A stretch of 64,000 nucleotides of DNA from Aquimarina mytili (GTDB taxonomy: Bacteria; Bacteroidota; Bacteroidia; Flavobacteriales; Flavobacteriaceae), in assembly GCF_016735115.1 (NCBI RefSeq), contig NZ_JAERQJ010000007.1:1-64000 (forward strand), given 5' to 3'. A program made the position numbers and the translations under genes. Below are positions 17,911 to 26,984 of the stretch, one piece after another. The notes beneath the pieces were generated by a model. The model was not told where the DNA came from. It was given only the letters and a program-made list of their open reading frames with translations, and ran no database searches. The stretch's first letter is position 1. Every line of letters starts with the position of its first letter.

Positions 17911-19587
17911 TTATCTTCTAGGTTTTTGATGTCTAGGTGTTTTTTGCTTTTTAGCTTTTGTACCTACTCTAGACATAGCGTTTCTAAAACCAATATAATC
18001 TGTTGCCATATCTTGTGGCAAGAACCTTCTTTGTGCAGGATCTAACCAATATGCTCTATCTTTCCAAGAACCTCCTTTGTATACACGTACATTGTCATCT
18101 ACAATTGTTGTTCTTTTACTAGATTCGTCATATCTTCTATCAAGTTTTGTGCTATCTTCTGCATCTGGTCCTACATAATGGATAGGAGCATTGTACATTC
18201 TTCTGTTTGGCAGGTTTTCATCTTGATAACCTTCAAAATATCTAGAAGAACTTTTATCGCCATCTCTATAGTTTCTATTGTCACTATCTGTGAAATTGGT
18301 TCTCATATATGTTTCATTCTCATCGATAGGCACTTGTAAAATTCCACCAGGTAATACTCTTGCAATAATTTTACCATTACTTAAAGTGTCATACACGATA
18401 GAATCTGTCATTACGACTTTAACAGATCCATCAGGGTTAATGGCATTTTTTGTATATACATTACCTCTATAGTAGTTAAAGTCATTATACTCATCATCTA
18501 CAATAGGTCTATATACATCTGCTACCCACTCTGCAACATTTCCAGCCATGTCATATAATCCATAGTCGTTAGGGTCATAAGATTTAACTGGAGCCGTAAT
18601 ATCTGCACCATCATCACTCCAACCTGCTATACCACCATAGTCACCATCACCTTGCTTAAAGTTTGCTAATTGATCACCACGAGTACTTCTTTTTCCAGAA
18701 CGAGTATATTTTCCACTCCAAGGATATTTTTTTCTACCTCTATAGATGTTATAACTTCTTATTTCAACAAGACCTAAAGCTGCGTATTCCCACTCTGCTT
18801 CTGTTGGTAGTCTATATTTTGGAAGAAGTAATCCATCTTTACGTTGGATATATAATCCAGTTGAATCGTTAGTTTTTTCATATTTTTCTGAAGCTCTACC
18901 ACCTCTAATAGCTTCATCATTACCACCATAAGTTTGAGAAGGAGCATTTAAATAAGTTTCAGTATCAAAAGTACTTTCTGCAGAAACATCTTCAAAAGGT
19001 GCATTTTCTTTAATTACTTGTTCTTCTTCAAGAATTCTTTCGTTAACGCGATTTGTTCTCCAATTACTAAATTCTACAGCTTGTATCCAATTTACCCCTA
19101 CAACAGGATAATTGGCATAAGCAGGGTGACGAAGATAATTGTTAGTCATCATTTCGTTAAACCCTAATCGGTTTCTCCATACTAATGTATCAGGAAGTGC
19201 ACCGTAATAAATATTTCTATACTTTGGCTCTGTAGGAGGATAAACACCCTTTAACCAATCTAAGTATTCAAGATACATGATGTTGGTAACCTCAGTTTCA
19301 TCCATATAGAAGGATTGAACATGTTGTTGCGTAGGCGTATTATTCCAATCATGCATAACATCGTCCTGTACGCGTCCCATAGTGAACGTACCTCCTTCAA
19401 TAAATACTAAACCTGGACCTGTTTCCTGTTCTTTGTAATTTGTGTTTACCTGAAATCCACCATCTTTGGAGTTGTATTTCCATCCTGTGGCTCTGGAACT
19501 GTCGCCATAGTTGTTTTTAGAACAACTAAACAGTAAGACACTAGTAAGAAGTGCCATTAGCGATTTAAAAATAAACGCGTTTTTCAT
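17911..19587 (-). CDS. gldJ: Gliding motility lipoprotein GldJ
   Basis: This is an outer membrane lipoprotein of the gliding and type IX secretion machinery. The N-terminus has a lipoprotein signal (LLTSVLLFSC), then a formylglycine-generating-enzyme/sulfatase-modifying fold: FIEGGTFTMG, YMDETEVTN, NYPVVGVNWIQAVEFSNWR, YRLPTEAEWEYAA, YDMAGNVAEWVADVY and VYKGGSWKDRAYW. The 558-residue length fits GldJ better than GldK (about 460). The frame is open upstream to 19626, but the ATG at 19587 directly precedes the signal peptide. It is divergent from porV, which matches the usual flavobacterial neighbourhood, except that porU is missing. Confidence 0.94.
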   Translation of the reverse strand: MKNAFIFKSLMALLTSVLLFSCSKNNYGDSSRATGWKYNSKDGGFQVNTNYKEQETGPGLVFIEGGTFTMGRVQDDVMHDWNNTPTQQHVQSFYMDETEVTNIMYLEYLDWLKGVYPPTEPKYRNIYYGALPDTLVWRNRLGFNEMMTNNYLRHPAYANYPVVGVNWIQAVEFSNWRTNRVNERILEEEQVIKENAPFEDVSAESTFDTETYLNAPSQTYGGNDEAIRGGRASEKYEKTNDSTGLYIQRKDGLLLPKYRLPTEAEWEYAALGLVEIRSYNIYRGRKKYPWSGKYTRSGKRSTRGDQLANFKQGDGDYGGIAGWSDDGADITAPVKSYDPNDYGLYDMAGNVAEWVADVYRPIVDDEYNDFNYYRGNVYTKNAINPDGSVKVVMTDSIVYDTLSNGKIIARVLPGGILQVPIDENETYMRTNFTDSDNRNYRDGDKSSSRYFEGYQDENLPNRRMYNAPIHYVGPDAEDSTKLDRRYDESSKRTTIVDDNVRVYKGGSWKDRAYWLDPAQRRFLPQDMATDYIGFRNAMSRVGTKAKKQKTPRHQKPRR

Positions 19588-20034
19588 AATCTTAAGTTCG
19601 TTAAAAGTAGAAATTAGGGCTTGCAATATAATAATAAACGTTAAAAATACCCTAAATTTTTTAAATTATTATCAATTCACAGTTTTTTGTGAATTTATAA
19701 CGACTTTGGTTTAACGCAATATTTCTAAATTTATTATTTATTTCAAAAGAAAAACTGCAAAATTTGACCTGCTTTAAAAAAAGTCGTCTTTTTCATTAAT
19801 ATAATAGAACGTAACATTTTTTTGTAAACATTCTTAGTAAAGGTACTTTCTGTTAATGTATATAGAGTTTGGTGGATTTTCGAAGAAAAAAATATTAATC
19901 CTGGAGAAAATGATACTATATATAAGATATTACAAAAATATACGTTAACAGTTCAGTGGGTAGAAAAAAATAATGGCTCACTATTTTTTAATCGCTAAAT
20001 AACTATATATTTGTCAAACTCAATTTTTGCAGGT
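19588..20034. other. Divergent intergenic region between gldJ and porV
   Basis: These 447 bases are very AT-rich. In related flavobacteria this place normally holds the large porU gene, but there is no ORF here longer than about 60 codons and nothing that resembles a PorU C-terminus. The only clear signal is a porV promoter near the right end. Confidence 0.7.
20006..20013 (+). promoter_or_regulatory. Predicted -7 promoter box of porV
   Basis: TATATTTG matches the Bacteroidota -7 consensus TAnnTTTG and lies 21 bases before the porV ATG. No good -33 TTG was found at the usual distance. Confidence 0.5.
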
Positions 20035-21192
20035 ATGAAAAAAACAATTATCCTTGGTCTTGTGTGTTTATCACTATCAAATTTTAATGCAAGAGCACAG
20101 GAACAAGACAGAGCAATTACAACAGCTACACCATTCTTATTAATCGCTTCTGATGCCAGAGCAGCAGGTTTGGCTGATCAAGGAGTTGCTACATCTCCAG
20201 ATGCATTTTCACAACAATGGAATCCAGCTAAGTATGTATTTATAAAGAAAAAACAAGCAGTAGGTGTTAACTACACCCCTTATCTTAGTAATCTGGTTAA
20301 TGATATCTTTTTAGGTAATGTGAATTACTACAATCGTATTAATGAACGAAGTGCTTTTGCAGCTAGTTTTAGATATTTTAGCCTTGGAGATATAGAGTTT
20401 AGACAAACTGGAGATCCAAATGAGGTTGCAAATACGCAAAGACCAAATGAGTTTACCTTTGATGTTTCTTATGCTTTAAAGCTTAATGAACGTTTTTCTA
20501 TGGCGGTAACTGGTCGTTACCTAAGATCGGACCTTAGGTTACAAGGATTAGGAGGAGATGCTAGTGCAGCAGGTAGTTTTGGAGTTGATATCGCTGGTTT
20601 TTATCAAAGTGATGAGATAGCGTTTAGCTCATTTAATGGAAGATGGAGAGCTGGGGCTACCATATCTAATATAGGTCCAAAAATTAGATATGATGATGCG
20701 GGTCAAGAAAACTTTATACCAACTAATTTTAGAATTGGTGGTGCTTTTGATTTCATTTTGAATGAAGATAACAGAATATCACCATCTATAGAATTTAGTA
20801 AGTTATTAGTGCCTACTCCTAAAGATTTTGATAATGATGGGGATATCGATGCAGAAGACAATAGAGAGTATCAGGATATAAGTGAGTTTGGTGCTATTTT
20901 CTCTTCATGGGGTGATGCTCCTGACGGATTTAGTGAAGAACTGAAAGAAATAACATGGTCGTTAGGTGCAGAATATATGTATCGAGATGTATTCGCTTTC
21001 AGAGCAGGGTATTTTAATGAAGCTGAAGAAAAAGGAGCACGTAAGTTCTTATCTCTTGGAGCAGGATTTAGATATACTTCTATCAATCTGGATGTGTCAT
21101 ATTTGTTCTCTACCTCTGCTGTGAAGAGTCCACTAGAAGGAACACTTCGTTTTGGTCTTACATTTGCATTTGGGGACGATTATAACGAGTAG
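20035..21192 (+). CDS. porV: Type IX secretion outer membrane protein PorV
   Basis: PorV is an outer membrane beta-barrel that shuttles T9SS cargo from the translocon to the attachment complex with the sortase PorU. It has a signal peptide ending in NARAQ, then the family start TPFLLIASDARAAGLADQG and SPDAFSQQWNPAKY, followed by alternating beta strands ending in a barrel strand (RFGLTFAFG). The ATG at 20035 is chosen over a TTG at 20011, which lies inside the promoter box. The 385-residue length is normal. A strong terminator follows. Confidence 0.95.
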   Translation: MKKTIILGLVCLSLSNFNARAQEQDRAITTATPFLLIASDARAAGLADQGVATSPDAFSQQWNPAKYVFIKKKQAVGVNYTPYLSNLVNDIFLGNVNYYNRINERSAFAASFRYFSLGDIEFRQTGDPNEVANTQRPNEFTFDVSYALKLNERFSMAVTGRYLRSDLRLQGLGGDASAAGSFGVDIAGFYQSDEIAFSSFNGRWRAGATISNIGPKIRYDDAGQENFIPTNFRIGGAFDFILNEDNRISPSIEFSKLLVPTPKDFDNDGDIDAEDNREYQDISEFGAIFSSWGDAPDGFSEELKEITWSLGAEYMYRDVFAFRAGYFNEAEEKGARKFLSLGAGFRYTSINLDVSYLFSTSAVKSPLEGTLRFGLTFAFGDDYNE

Positions 21193-21213
21193 AATAAAAT
21201 ATCAATACTATAT

Positions 21214-21248
21214 AAAAAAGTATCAAGCTCTTGTTTGATACTTTTTTT
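21214..21248 (+). terminator. Intrinsic terminator of porV
   Basis: AAGTATCAA (21218-21226) pairs with TTGATACTT (21235-21243), with flanking A and T runs that also pair. Confidence 0.85.
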
Positions 21249-21373
21249 GTTTGTAGTACATTGTGTACATATTACCAGTTGCTGAGGAAGCGGGAACTAA
21301 ATATGGAATGTATACTGTAATCTATACAGTTTGAAAAAAGATTCCGTCATTACAACAAAAACAAAATCAACAG

Positions 21374-21856
21374 ATGAAAGAAATAGAAATAAAATCTGTT
21401 TTACAGGTATTTGACTCCTTTGATGAATTACAGCCTGATATCCAAGAACTAATGCGTCAATCAATATCAATACGGGATAAAGCGTATGCACCATATTCAG
21501 AGTTTTTGGTTGGAGCAGCTTTATTATTAGAAAATGGAGAAATAGTTTTAGGAAATAATCAAGAGAATGCATGTTACCCTTCTGGTTTGTGTGCAGAGCG
21601 AACGGCAATCTATCATGCAGGTGCTAATTTTCCTGAAGTTTCTATTCTTAAAATGGCACTTTCTGCTAAATCTTTAAAATACCAATTACTTACACCAACA
21701 CCACCATGTGGAGCTTGCAGGCAGGCTATAGCAGAATATGAAGTAAAACAAAAGCAACCAATCGAGATTTATTTTATGGGAGAAACCGGAAAAGTGGTTA
21801 AATCTTCTTCTTTGTCTAATTTATTGCCACTTATTTTTGATAATTCATATTTATAA
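21374..21856 (+). CDS. cdd: Cytidine deaminase
   Basis: It deaminates cytidine and deoxycytidine to the uridine forms in pyrimidine salvage. The zinc site is formed by CAERT (ligand Cys and catalytic Glu) and PPCGACRQ (two ligand Cys). The substrate-binding start AYAPYSEFLVGAALLLENGEIVLGNN is typical, as is the 160-residue length. The position between porV and pdhA is common in flavobacteria. Confidence 0.96.
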   Translation: MKEIEIKSVLQVFDSFDELQPDIQELMRQSISIRDKAYAPYSEFLVGAALLLENGEIVLGNNQENACYPSGLCAERTAIYHAGANFPEVSILKMALSAKSLKYQLLTPTPPCGACRQAIAEYEVKQKQPIEIYFMGETGKVVKSSSLSNLLPLIFDNSYL

Positions 21857-21908
21857 CGTTTTCGTTGATTTAATTAGAAAACTCCTTTTTCCTTAATTTC
21901 GAATATGT

Positions 21909-21916
21909 TATTTTTG
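21909..21916 (+). promoter_or_regulatory. Possible -7 box upstream of pdhA
   Basis: TATTTTTG matches TAnnTTTG and would give a leader of about 85 bases before pdhA. No clear -33 element was seen. Confidence 0.35.
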
Positions 21917-21955
21917 TTTTTAGTTCTCTTAATAAATCGGAGGGGAAATTAAAAG

Positions 21956-21995
21956 AAAATCAGTTTTTTAAACTGATTTTTGTAATACAAATCAG
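21956..21995 (+). promoter_or_regulatory. Terminator-like hairpin with overlapping alternative hairpin before pdhA
   Basis: AAAATCAGTTT (21956-21966) pairs perfectly with AAACTGATTTT (21970-21980) over a three-base loop and is followed by T. The right arm also fits a second hairpin: CTGATTT (21973-21979) with AAATCAG (21989-21995). The element could simply end the cdd transcript, or be a leader switch for pdhA, whose ATG is 12 bases further on. Confidence 0.6.
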
Positions 21996-22006
21996 CACAG
22001 TTGTAA

Positions 22007-23008
22007 ATGAAAAAAATAACCAAAGAAGTTTACCTTAATTGGTACGAAGAAATGCTTTTCTGGAGAAAATTCGAGGATAAGCTAGCACAAGTCTATATTC
22101 AACAGAAAGTAAGAGGTTTTTTGCACTTGTATAATGGTCAAGAAGCTATTTTGGCAGGTGCTTTGCATGCGATGGATCTCACTAAGGATCGCATGATTAC
22201 TGCATATCGAAATCATGTTCAGCCCATAGGCATGGGGGTAGATCCAAAACGAGTAATGGCAGAATTATATGGTAAAGGAACAGGTACCTCTCAAGGTTTG
22301 GGAGGATCAATGCATATCTTTTCTAAAGAATATCGTTTTTATGGAGGGCATGGTATTGTTGGAGGACAGATACCTCTAGGTGCCGGGCTTGCATTTGCAG
22401 ATAAATACCACAAGAGAGATTCTGTTACATTAACTTTTATGGGTGATGGGGCAACGCGTCAAGGATCACTGCATGAAACATTTAATTTAGCAATGCTTTG
22501 GAATTTGCCAGTTGTATTCTGTGTTGAAAATAATGGATACGCAATGGGAACTTCTGTAGAAAGAACGGCTAACCATTCGGATATTTGGAAACTGGGATTA
22601 GGGTATGAGATGCCTTGTGGTCCTGTAGATGCAATGAATCCTGTTAAGGTTGCCGAAGCTATGGACGAAGCCATTACTAGGGCAAGAACGGGAGGAGGTC
22701 CAACGTTCTTAGAGCTCAAAACATATAGATATAGAGGACACTCTATGAGTGATGCTCAAAAATACCGAACCAAAGAAGAAGTTGCAGAATATCAAAAAAT
22801 AGATCCAATTACTCAAGTTCTTGATGTAATTAAAGAGAAAAAATATGCTAACGACGACGAAATTGCTATAATAGATAAAAGGGTAAAGGATCGAGTTGCA
22901 GAATGTCAAAAATTTGCTGAAGATTCACCTTTTCCAGAAAAGAATGTAATGTATGATGTTGTTTATGAGCAGGATAACTACCCATTTTTGTCACACAAAC
23001 CACAATAA
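22007..23008 (+). CDS. pdhA: Pyruvate dehydrogenase E1 component, alpha subunit
   Basis: This subunit of the thiamine diphosphate-dependent E1 decarboxylates pyruvate and feeds acetyl groups to E2. The thiamine motif is GDGATRQGSLHETFNLA ending in ENNGYAM, and the phosphorylation-loop region is YRYRGHSMSDAQKYR. It has 333 residues, normal for a PdhA-type alpha subunit. The E2 gene starts 3 bases after its stop, so the two are cotranscribed. No E1 beta gene is in the window; in flavobacteria it often lies elsewhere. Confidence 0.96.
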   Translation: MKKITKEVYLNWYEEMLFWRKFEDKLAQVYIQQKVRGFLHLYNGQEAILAGALHAMDLTKDRMITAYRNHVQPIGMGVDPKRVMAELYGKGTGTSQGLGGSMHIFSKEYRFYGGHGIVGGQIPLGAGLAFADKYHKRDSVTLTFMGDGATRQGSLHETFNLAMLWNLPVVFCVENNGYAMGTSVERTANHSDIWKLGLGYEMPCGPVDAMNPVKVAEAMDEAITRARTGGGPTFLELKTYRYRGHSMSDAQKYRTKEEVAEYQKIDPITQVLDVIKEKKYANDDEIAIIDKRVKDRVAECQKFAEDSPFPEKNVMYDVVYEQDNYPFLSHKPQ

Positions 23009-23011
23009 ACT

Positions 23012-24631
23012 ATGGCTACAGTAATAAATATGCCACGATTGAGCGACACCATGGAAGAAGGGGTGGTTGCGAAGTGGCTTGTTAAAAAAGGAGATAAAAT
23101 TAGTGAAGGAGATATCCTTGCAGAGATAGAAACCGATAAAGCTACTATGGAGTTTGAATCTTTTTATGAAGGAACTTTACTTCATATAGGTATTCAAGAA
23201 GGAGAAACGGCTCCTGTGGATCAATTGCTTGCAATTATAGGTGATGAAGGAGAAGATATCTCGGATCTGTTAAACGGAAATGTTACTCCAAAAGCAGAAG
23301 CTCCTACTAACGAAAAAGTAGAAGAATCAACAACTGCTTCCCAGGAAACAGCTGATATCCCAGAAGGTGTAGAGGTAATTACGATGCCTCGTCTTAGTGA
23401 TACTATGGAAGAAGGTACGGTTGCTACCTGGCTTAAAAAAGTTGGAGATGCTGTTGAAGAAGGTGATATCCTAGCTGAAATTGAGACCGATAAAGCGACA
23501 ATGGAGTTCGAATCATTCTACAATGGAACCCTTTTGTACATCGGCATAAATGAAGGTGAAACGGCACCTGTTGATGCTTTGTTAGCAATAATCGGACCTG
23601 CCGGCACAGATATTTCTAAAATTAAAGATGGTGGTGTAGCTACAACATCAGCACCTATAACAAATACAGAAACTCCTAAAGAAGAAGTAAAGCAGCCTGT
23701 TGCTGCAGATACTTCTGTTAATAGCGCCGGAGCCAGAGGAGGAAGAATATTTGCTTCGCCATTAGCAAAGAAAATAGCGAATGATAAAGGGATTGATCTG
23801 TCTCAGGTAAAAGGTACTGGAGAGAATGGACGTATTATTAAAAAAGATGTGGAGTCATTTACACCATCTGCGTCTACAGCAAGTAGCTCTGCTCCGACAA
23901 AAGAAACTAAAGTACCTGTAGCTGTGCAAACATTTACTCCGGCAGGAGAAGAAAGTTTTGAAGAGGTTAAGAATTCGCAAATGCGAAAAGCAATTGCCAG
24001 AAGTCTTTCTGCGTCAAAATTTAGTGCACCTCATTATTATCTTACGATTGAAGTGAATATGGATAATGCCATTTCTTCTCGAAAAATCATTAATGAATTG
24101 CCAGATACCAAAGTATCATTTAATGATATGGTAGTTAAAGCATGTGCCATGGCATTGCGAAGACATCCTCAGGTTAATACTACCTGGAAAGATGATGTAA
24201 CTGTATATAATAAACACATCAGTGTAGGGGTTGCAGTCGCGGTTCCTGATGGCTTAGTAGTGCCTGTATTACCGTTTACTGACCATATGAATATTATGGA
24301 AATTGACACTAGAGTTCGTGACTTGGCGACAAGAGCAAGAGATAAAAAACTAACTCCTCAAGAGATGAGTGGTAGCACTTTTACAGTATCTAATTTAGGG
24401 ATGTTTGGTATTCAGGAATTTACATCGATTATCAATCAACCAAATTCTGCCATATTATCGGTAGGAGCTATTGTTAAAAAACCAGTGGTTAAAAATGATC
24501 AGGTGGTAGTTGGAAATACAATGAAGGTAACATTAGCTTGTGATCATAGAACAGTTGATGGTGCTACAGGAGCACAATTTTTACAAACCTTAAAACAATA
24601 TCTTGAGAATCCAGTTACAATGCTGGCTTAA
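23012..24631 (+). CDS. pdhC: Pyruvate dehydrogenase E2, dihydrolipoamide acetyltransferase
   Basis: This 539-residue core protein of the pyruvate dehydrogenase complex has two N-terminal lipoyl domains (about 1-78 and 120-198), each with the lipoylated lysine in ETDKATMEFES. A Pro/Ala/Thr linker and a peripheral subunit-binding domain (about 245-285, FASPLAKKIANDKGIDLSQV) follow. The C-terminal catalytic domain (about 315-539) has the active-site HRTVDGATGAQFL. The two lipoyl domains are nearly identical in places, suggesting domain duplication. A terminator follows the stop. Confidence 0.96.
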   Translation: MATVINMPRLSDTMEEGVVAKWLVKKGDKISEGDILAEIETDKATMEFESFYEGTLLHIGIQEGETAPVDQLLAIIGDEGEDISDLLNGNVTPKAEAPTNEKVEESTTASQETADIPEGVEVITMPRLSDTMEEGTVATWLKKVGDAVEEGDILAEIETDKATMEFESFYNGTLLYIGINEGETAPVDALLAIIGPAGTDISKIKDGGVATTSAPITNTETPKEEVKQPVAADTSVNSAGARGGRIFASPLAKKIANDKGIDLSQVKGTGENGRIIKKDVESFTPSASTASSSAPTKETKVPVAVQTFTPAGEESFEEVKNSQMRKAIARSLSASKFSAPHYYLTIEVNMDNAISSRKIINELPDTKVSFNDMVVKACAMALRRHPQVNTTWKDDVTVYNKHISVGVAVAVPDGLVVPVLPFTDHMNIMEIDTRVRDLATRARDKKLTPQEMSGSTFTVSNLGMFGIQEFTSIINQPNSAILSVGAIVKKPVVKNDQVVVGNTMKVTLACDHRTVDGATGAQFLQTLKQYLENPVTMLA

Positions 24632-24654
24632 ATTAAGTGTTTTAATATTTATAT

Positions 24655-24690
24655 AAAAAAATCCCGCTTCAATTGAGGTGGGATTTTTTT
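24655..24690 (+). terminator. Intrinsic terminator of the pdhA-pdhC operon
   Basis: An A-rich arm with ATCCCGC pairs with the GGTGGGAT arm, and a seven-T run follows. Confidence 0.8.
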
Positions 24691-24714
24691 ATCTTTATCT
24701 CAAAACAAAATTAT

Positions 24715-25689
24715 ATGAAAAGATATATAGTCATAATACTAGTTTCATTATTGTGTATTAATTGTAAGCAAAAGACTTCTGCACAAGAGCAAGTTCAAGA
24801 AGTAGTTGCTACAACTTTTGCAAAAACAAAGACTTCAGAAGTTGAACGTATTATGAACTTTATGGCAAGTGATGAGTTGGCAGGTAGAGACACCGGAAGT
24901 GAAGGATTAGAAAAAGCGGCAAAGTTTATCGAAAAAGAGTTTAAAAAAAACGGCATTCAACCTTTTTTTGAAACCTATAGAGATGTTTTTGATGTAGGAG
25001 GAGTAAAAACATATAATGTGGTTGGCTATTTAAAAGGTTTAGATGAGACCTTGGCTAACGAATTTGTTATAATTGGAGCACATTTTGATCATATTGGTAC
25101 AACAAAAGGAGTGAATGGTGATACAATTGCCAATGGAGCAAATGATAATGCCGCTGGAACTACAGCAGTAATCTCTTTAGCAGAGAAGTTTTCGCAATTG
25201 AAAAATAATAAAAGAAGTATTCTTTTTGTATTGTTTGGAGCCGAAGAAAAAGGATTGTTGGGGTCTAAGTATTTGGCAAAAGTGTTAAAGGAGAAGAAAG
25301 TGAGTCTTTATACAATGGTGAATTTTGAAATGATAGGAGTGCCTTTGAAAGATAAACCGTACAAGGCATACATTACAGGATTCAATAAATCAAATATGGC
25401 CGATAAAATGAATGAGTATTCTGACCTGAATGAATTTATAGGTTTTTTACCAAAAGCTAAAGAATTTCAATTATTCCAAAGAAGTGATAACTATCCGTTC
25501 TATAAAGAATTTAATGTGCCTTGTCAGACTATTTCTACGTTCGATTTTACTAATTATGAATATTACCATCATGTCGATGATGAGGTGTCTGAAATGAATT
25601 TTGAGTTTATGGCAGAATTGATAGATGACTGTATTCCGGTAATTACAAAAATGGTCACAACTCCTAACAAGGAAATTAAACTCAACTAA
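24715..25689 (+). CDS. M28-family metallopeptidase, probable lipoprotein
   Basis: This 324-residue zinc peptidase should act outside the cytoplasm. A signal peptide (YIVIILVSLLCINC) ends at a possible lipidated Cys, although Asn before the Cys is unusual. M28 metal-ligand motifs are present: GAHFDHIG, GANDNAAGTTAVI, FGAEEKGLLGSKY, NFEMIG and YYHHVDDE. The frame extends 14 codons upstream, inside the pdhC terminator, so the ATG at 24715 is preferred. Substrate unknown; family members cut amino-terminal residues or dipeptides. Confidence 0.92.
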   Translation: MKRYIVIILVSLLCINCKQKTSAQEQVQEVVATTFAKTKTSEVERIMNFMASDELAGRDTGSEGLEKAAKFIEKEFKKNGIQPFFETYRDVFDVGGVKTYNVVGYLKGLDETLANEFVIIGAHFDHIGTTKGVNGDTIANGANDNAAGTTAVISLAEKFSQLKNNKRSILFVLFGAEEKGLLGSKYLAKVLKEKKVSLYTMVNFEMIGVPLKDKPYKAYITGFNKSNMADKMNEYSDLNEFIGFLPKAKEFQLFQRSDNYPFYKEFNVPCQTISTFDFTNYEYYHHVDDEVSEMNFEFMAELIDDCIPVITKMVTTPNKEIKLN

Positions 25690-25709
25690 TTTTCATTCTT
25701 TTATAGTAT

Positions 25710-26390
25710 ATGAAAAATATTATTATCACAGGAGCTAGCAGAGGTATAGGTTTTGAAATGGTCAAACTTTTTGCAAATGCCGGATATCAGGTATTAGCTT
25801 TGTCTCGAAATGAAAAACCTGTTGCCTCAATTCGACATGAAAATATACATACATTTCCATTTGATATATGTGAACAAGATGATTTACAAAAGATGGTAGC
25901 TTTTATTTCTCAAGAATGGAAGCGGGTTGATGTTTTAATTAATAATGCAGGTAGGTTATTGAATAAGCCTTTTAGCGAGATTTCTACGCTAGAGTTTGAA
26001 GAAGTGTATAAGGTTAATGTGTTTGGTGTAGCTGAAATTACGAAGCAGGTATTACCCTATATGAAATCTGGAGGTCATGTGGTTACAGTAAGTAGTATGG
26101 GAGGAATTCAAGGCAGTATGAAGTTTCCTGGTTTAGCTGCGTACAGCTCAAGTAAGGGTGCTGTAATTACATTAAGTGAACTCTTGGCCGAAGAGTATAA
26201 AGACAGCGGTATCGCTTTTAATGTATTAGCCTTAGGAGCTGTACAAACCGAAATGCTGGAAGAAGCTTTTCCGGGATATAAAGCGCCCTTAAGCGCATTA
26301 GAAATGGCAACCTATATCAAAGATTTCTCTCTAACTGGAAACAAATTCTATAACGGAAAAGTACTTCAGGTATCAAGTAGTACTCCTTGA
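25710..26390 (+). CDS. Short-chain dehydrogenase/reductase
   Basis: A 226-residue SDR with the nucleotide-binding motif GASRGIG, the NNAG motif, the active-site serine in VSSMGG and the catalytic pair YSSSK. It lacks a clear C-terminal extension and no substrate can be read from the sequence. It follows the M28 peptidase by 20 bases, so they may share a transcript. Confidence 0.9.
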   Translation: MKNIIITGASRGIGFEMVKLFANAGYQVLALSRNEKPVASIRHENIHTFPFDICEQDDLQKMVAFISQEWKRVDVLINNAGRLLNKPFSEISTLEFEEVYKVNVFGVAEITKQVLPYMKSGGHVVTVSSMGGIQGSMKFPGLAAYSSSKGAVITLSELLAEEYKDSGIAFNVLALGAVQTEMLEEAFPGYKAPLSALEMATYIKDFSLTGNKFYNGKVLQVSSSTP

Positions 26391-26421
26391 TTTTAAATAA
26401 TATCAGTGCGCGATAAGGTTT

Positions 26422-26796
26422 CTAAAAACCTGCCACGTTAACATTTTGCATATTGAGATACTGATAAAATTGATCTACGGTAAGTATTTTCTTTAATTCC
26501 TGATTCTGAAAGTATATCAAATTACTAATATTTTTTGATTTTTCTTTTGCTGATACCTTGGATTGCAGGACTTTATTTGCTTTTACAGAATAATCAAATA
26601 CGATTTTTTGAACTACCTTACTCGCGTTGATAGTTAGATTGAGTTCTTTCTGTAATTCTATTCCTTTCTCTATTGCTAATTTTCGCAAGATTTTTGTTTC
26701 TTTTTCTTGCTGTTTTTGTTGTAGTTCTTGCTCTTCAGTTTGTGCTATGGCACTAATGCTAATAAAAAGAACGACTATAGTTATCAATGTTCTCAT
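26422..26796 (-). CDS. Small secreted helical protein of unknown function
   Basis: This 124-residue protein has a signal peptide (ITIVVLFISISAIAQ) followed by a Glu/Gln/Lys-rich helical region, with a coiled coil likely at about 22-50. It has no cysteine and no enzyme motif. The form is similar to small periplasmic helical proteins common in Bacteroidota, but I cannot name a family. It is convergent with the SDR gene. Confidence 0.8.
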   Translation of the reverse strand: MRTLITIVVLFISISAIAQTEEQELQQKQQEKETKILRKLAIEKGIELQKELNLTINASKVVQKIVFDYSVKANKVLQSKVSAKEKSKNISNLIYFQNQELKKILTVDQFYQYLNMQNVNVAGF

Positions 26797-26984
26797 AATA
26801 AATAAACCCTTGCGTTTGTGTTAAAAAAAGTTGAGGTTCTAAAAGTATTAATAATTGATTAACAACGGGTTGAAAAATGAAAATACTCGATAAATGTTAA
26901 TTTTTTTTCGTCAAAAAGCTGAAATTTGATGGTTTTTTGCGCGATAAAAGGATGTAAAACCGTAAAAATTAATATTGCAATCCG

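Noticed and set aside
19830..19995. An open frame of about 60 codons between gldJ and porV, possible porU remnant
   Set aside because: It has no start codon and does not resemble the end of PorU proteins; AT-rich DNA gives such frames by chance.
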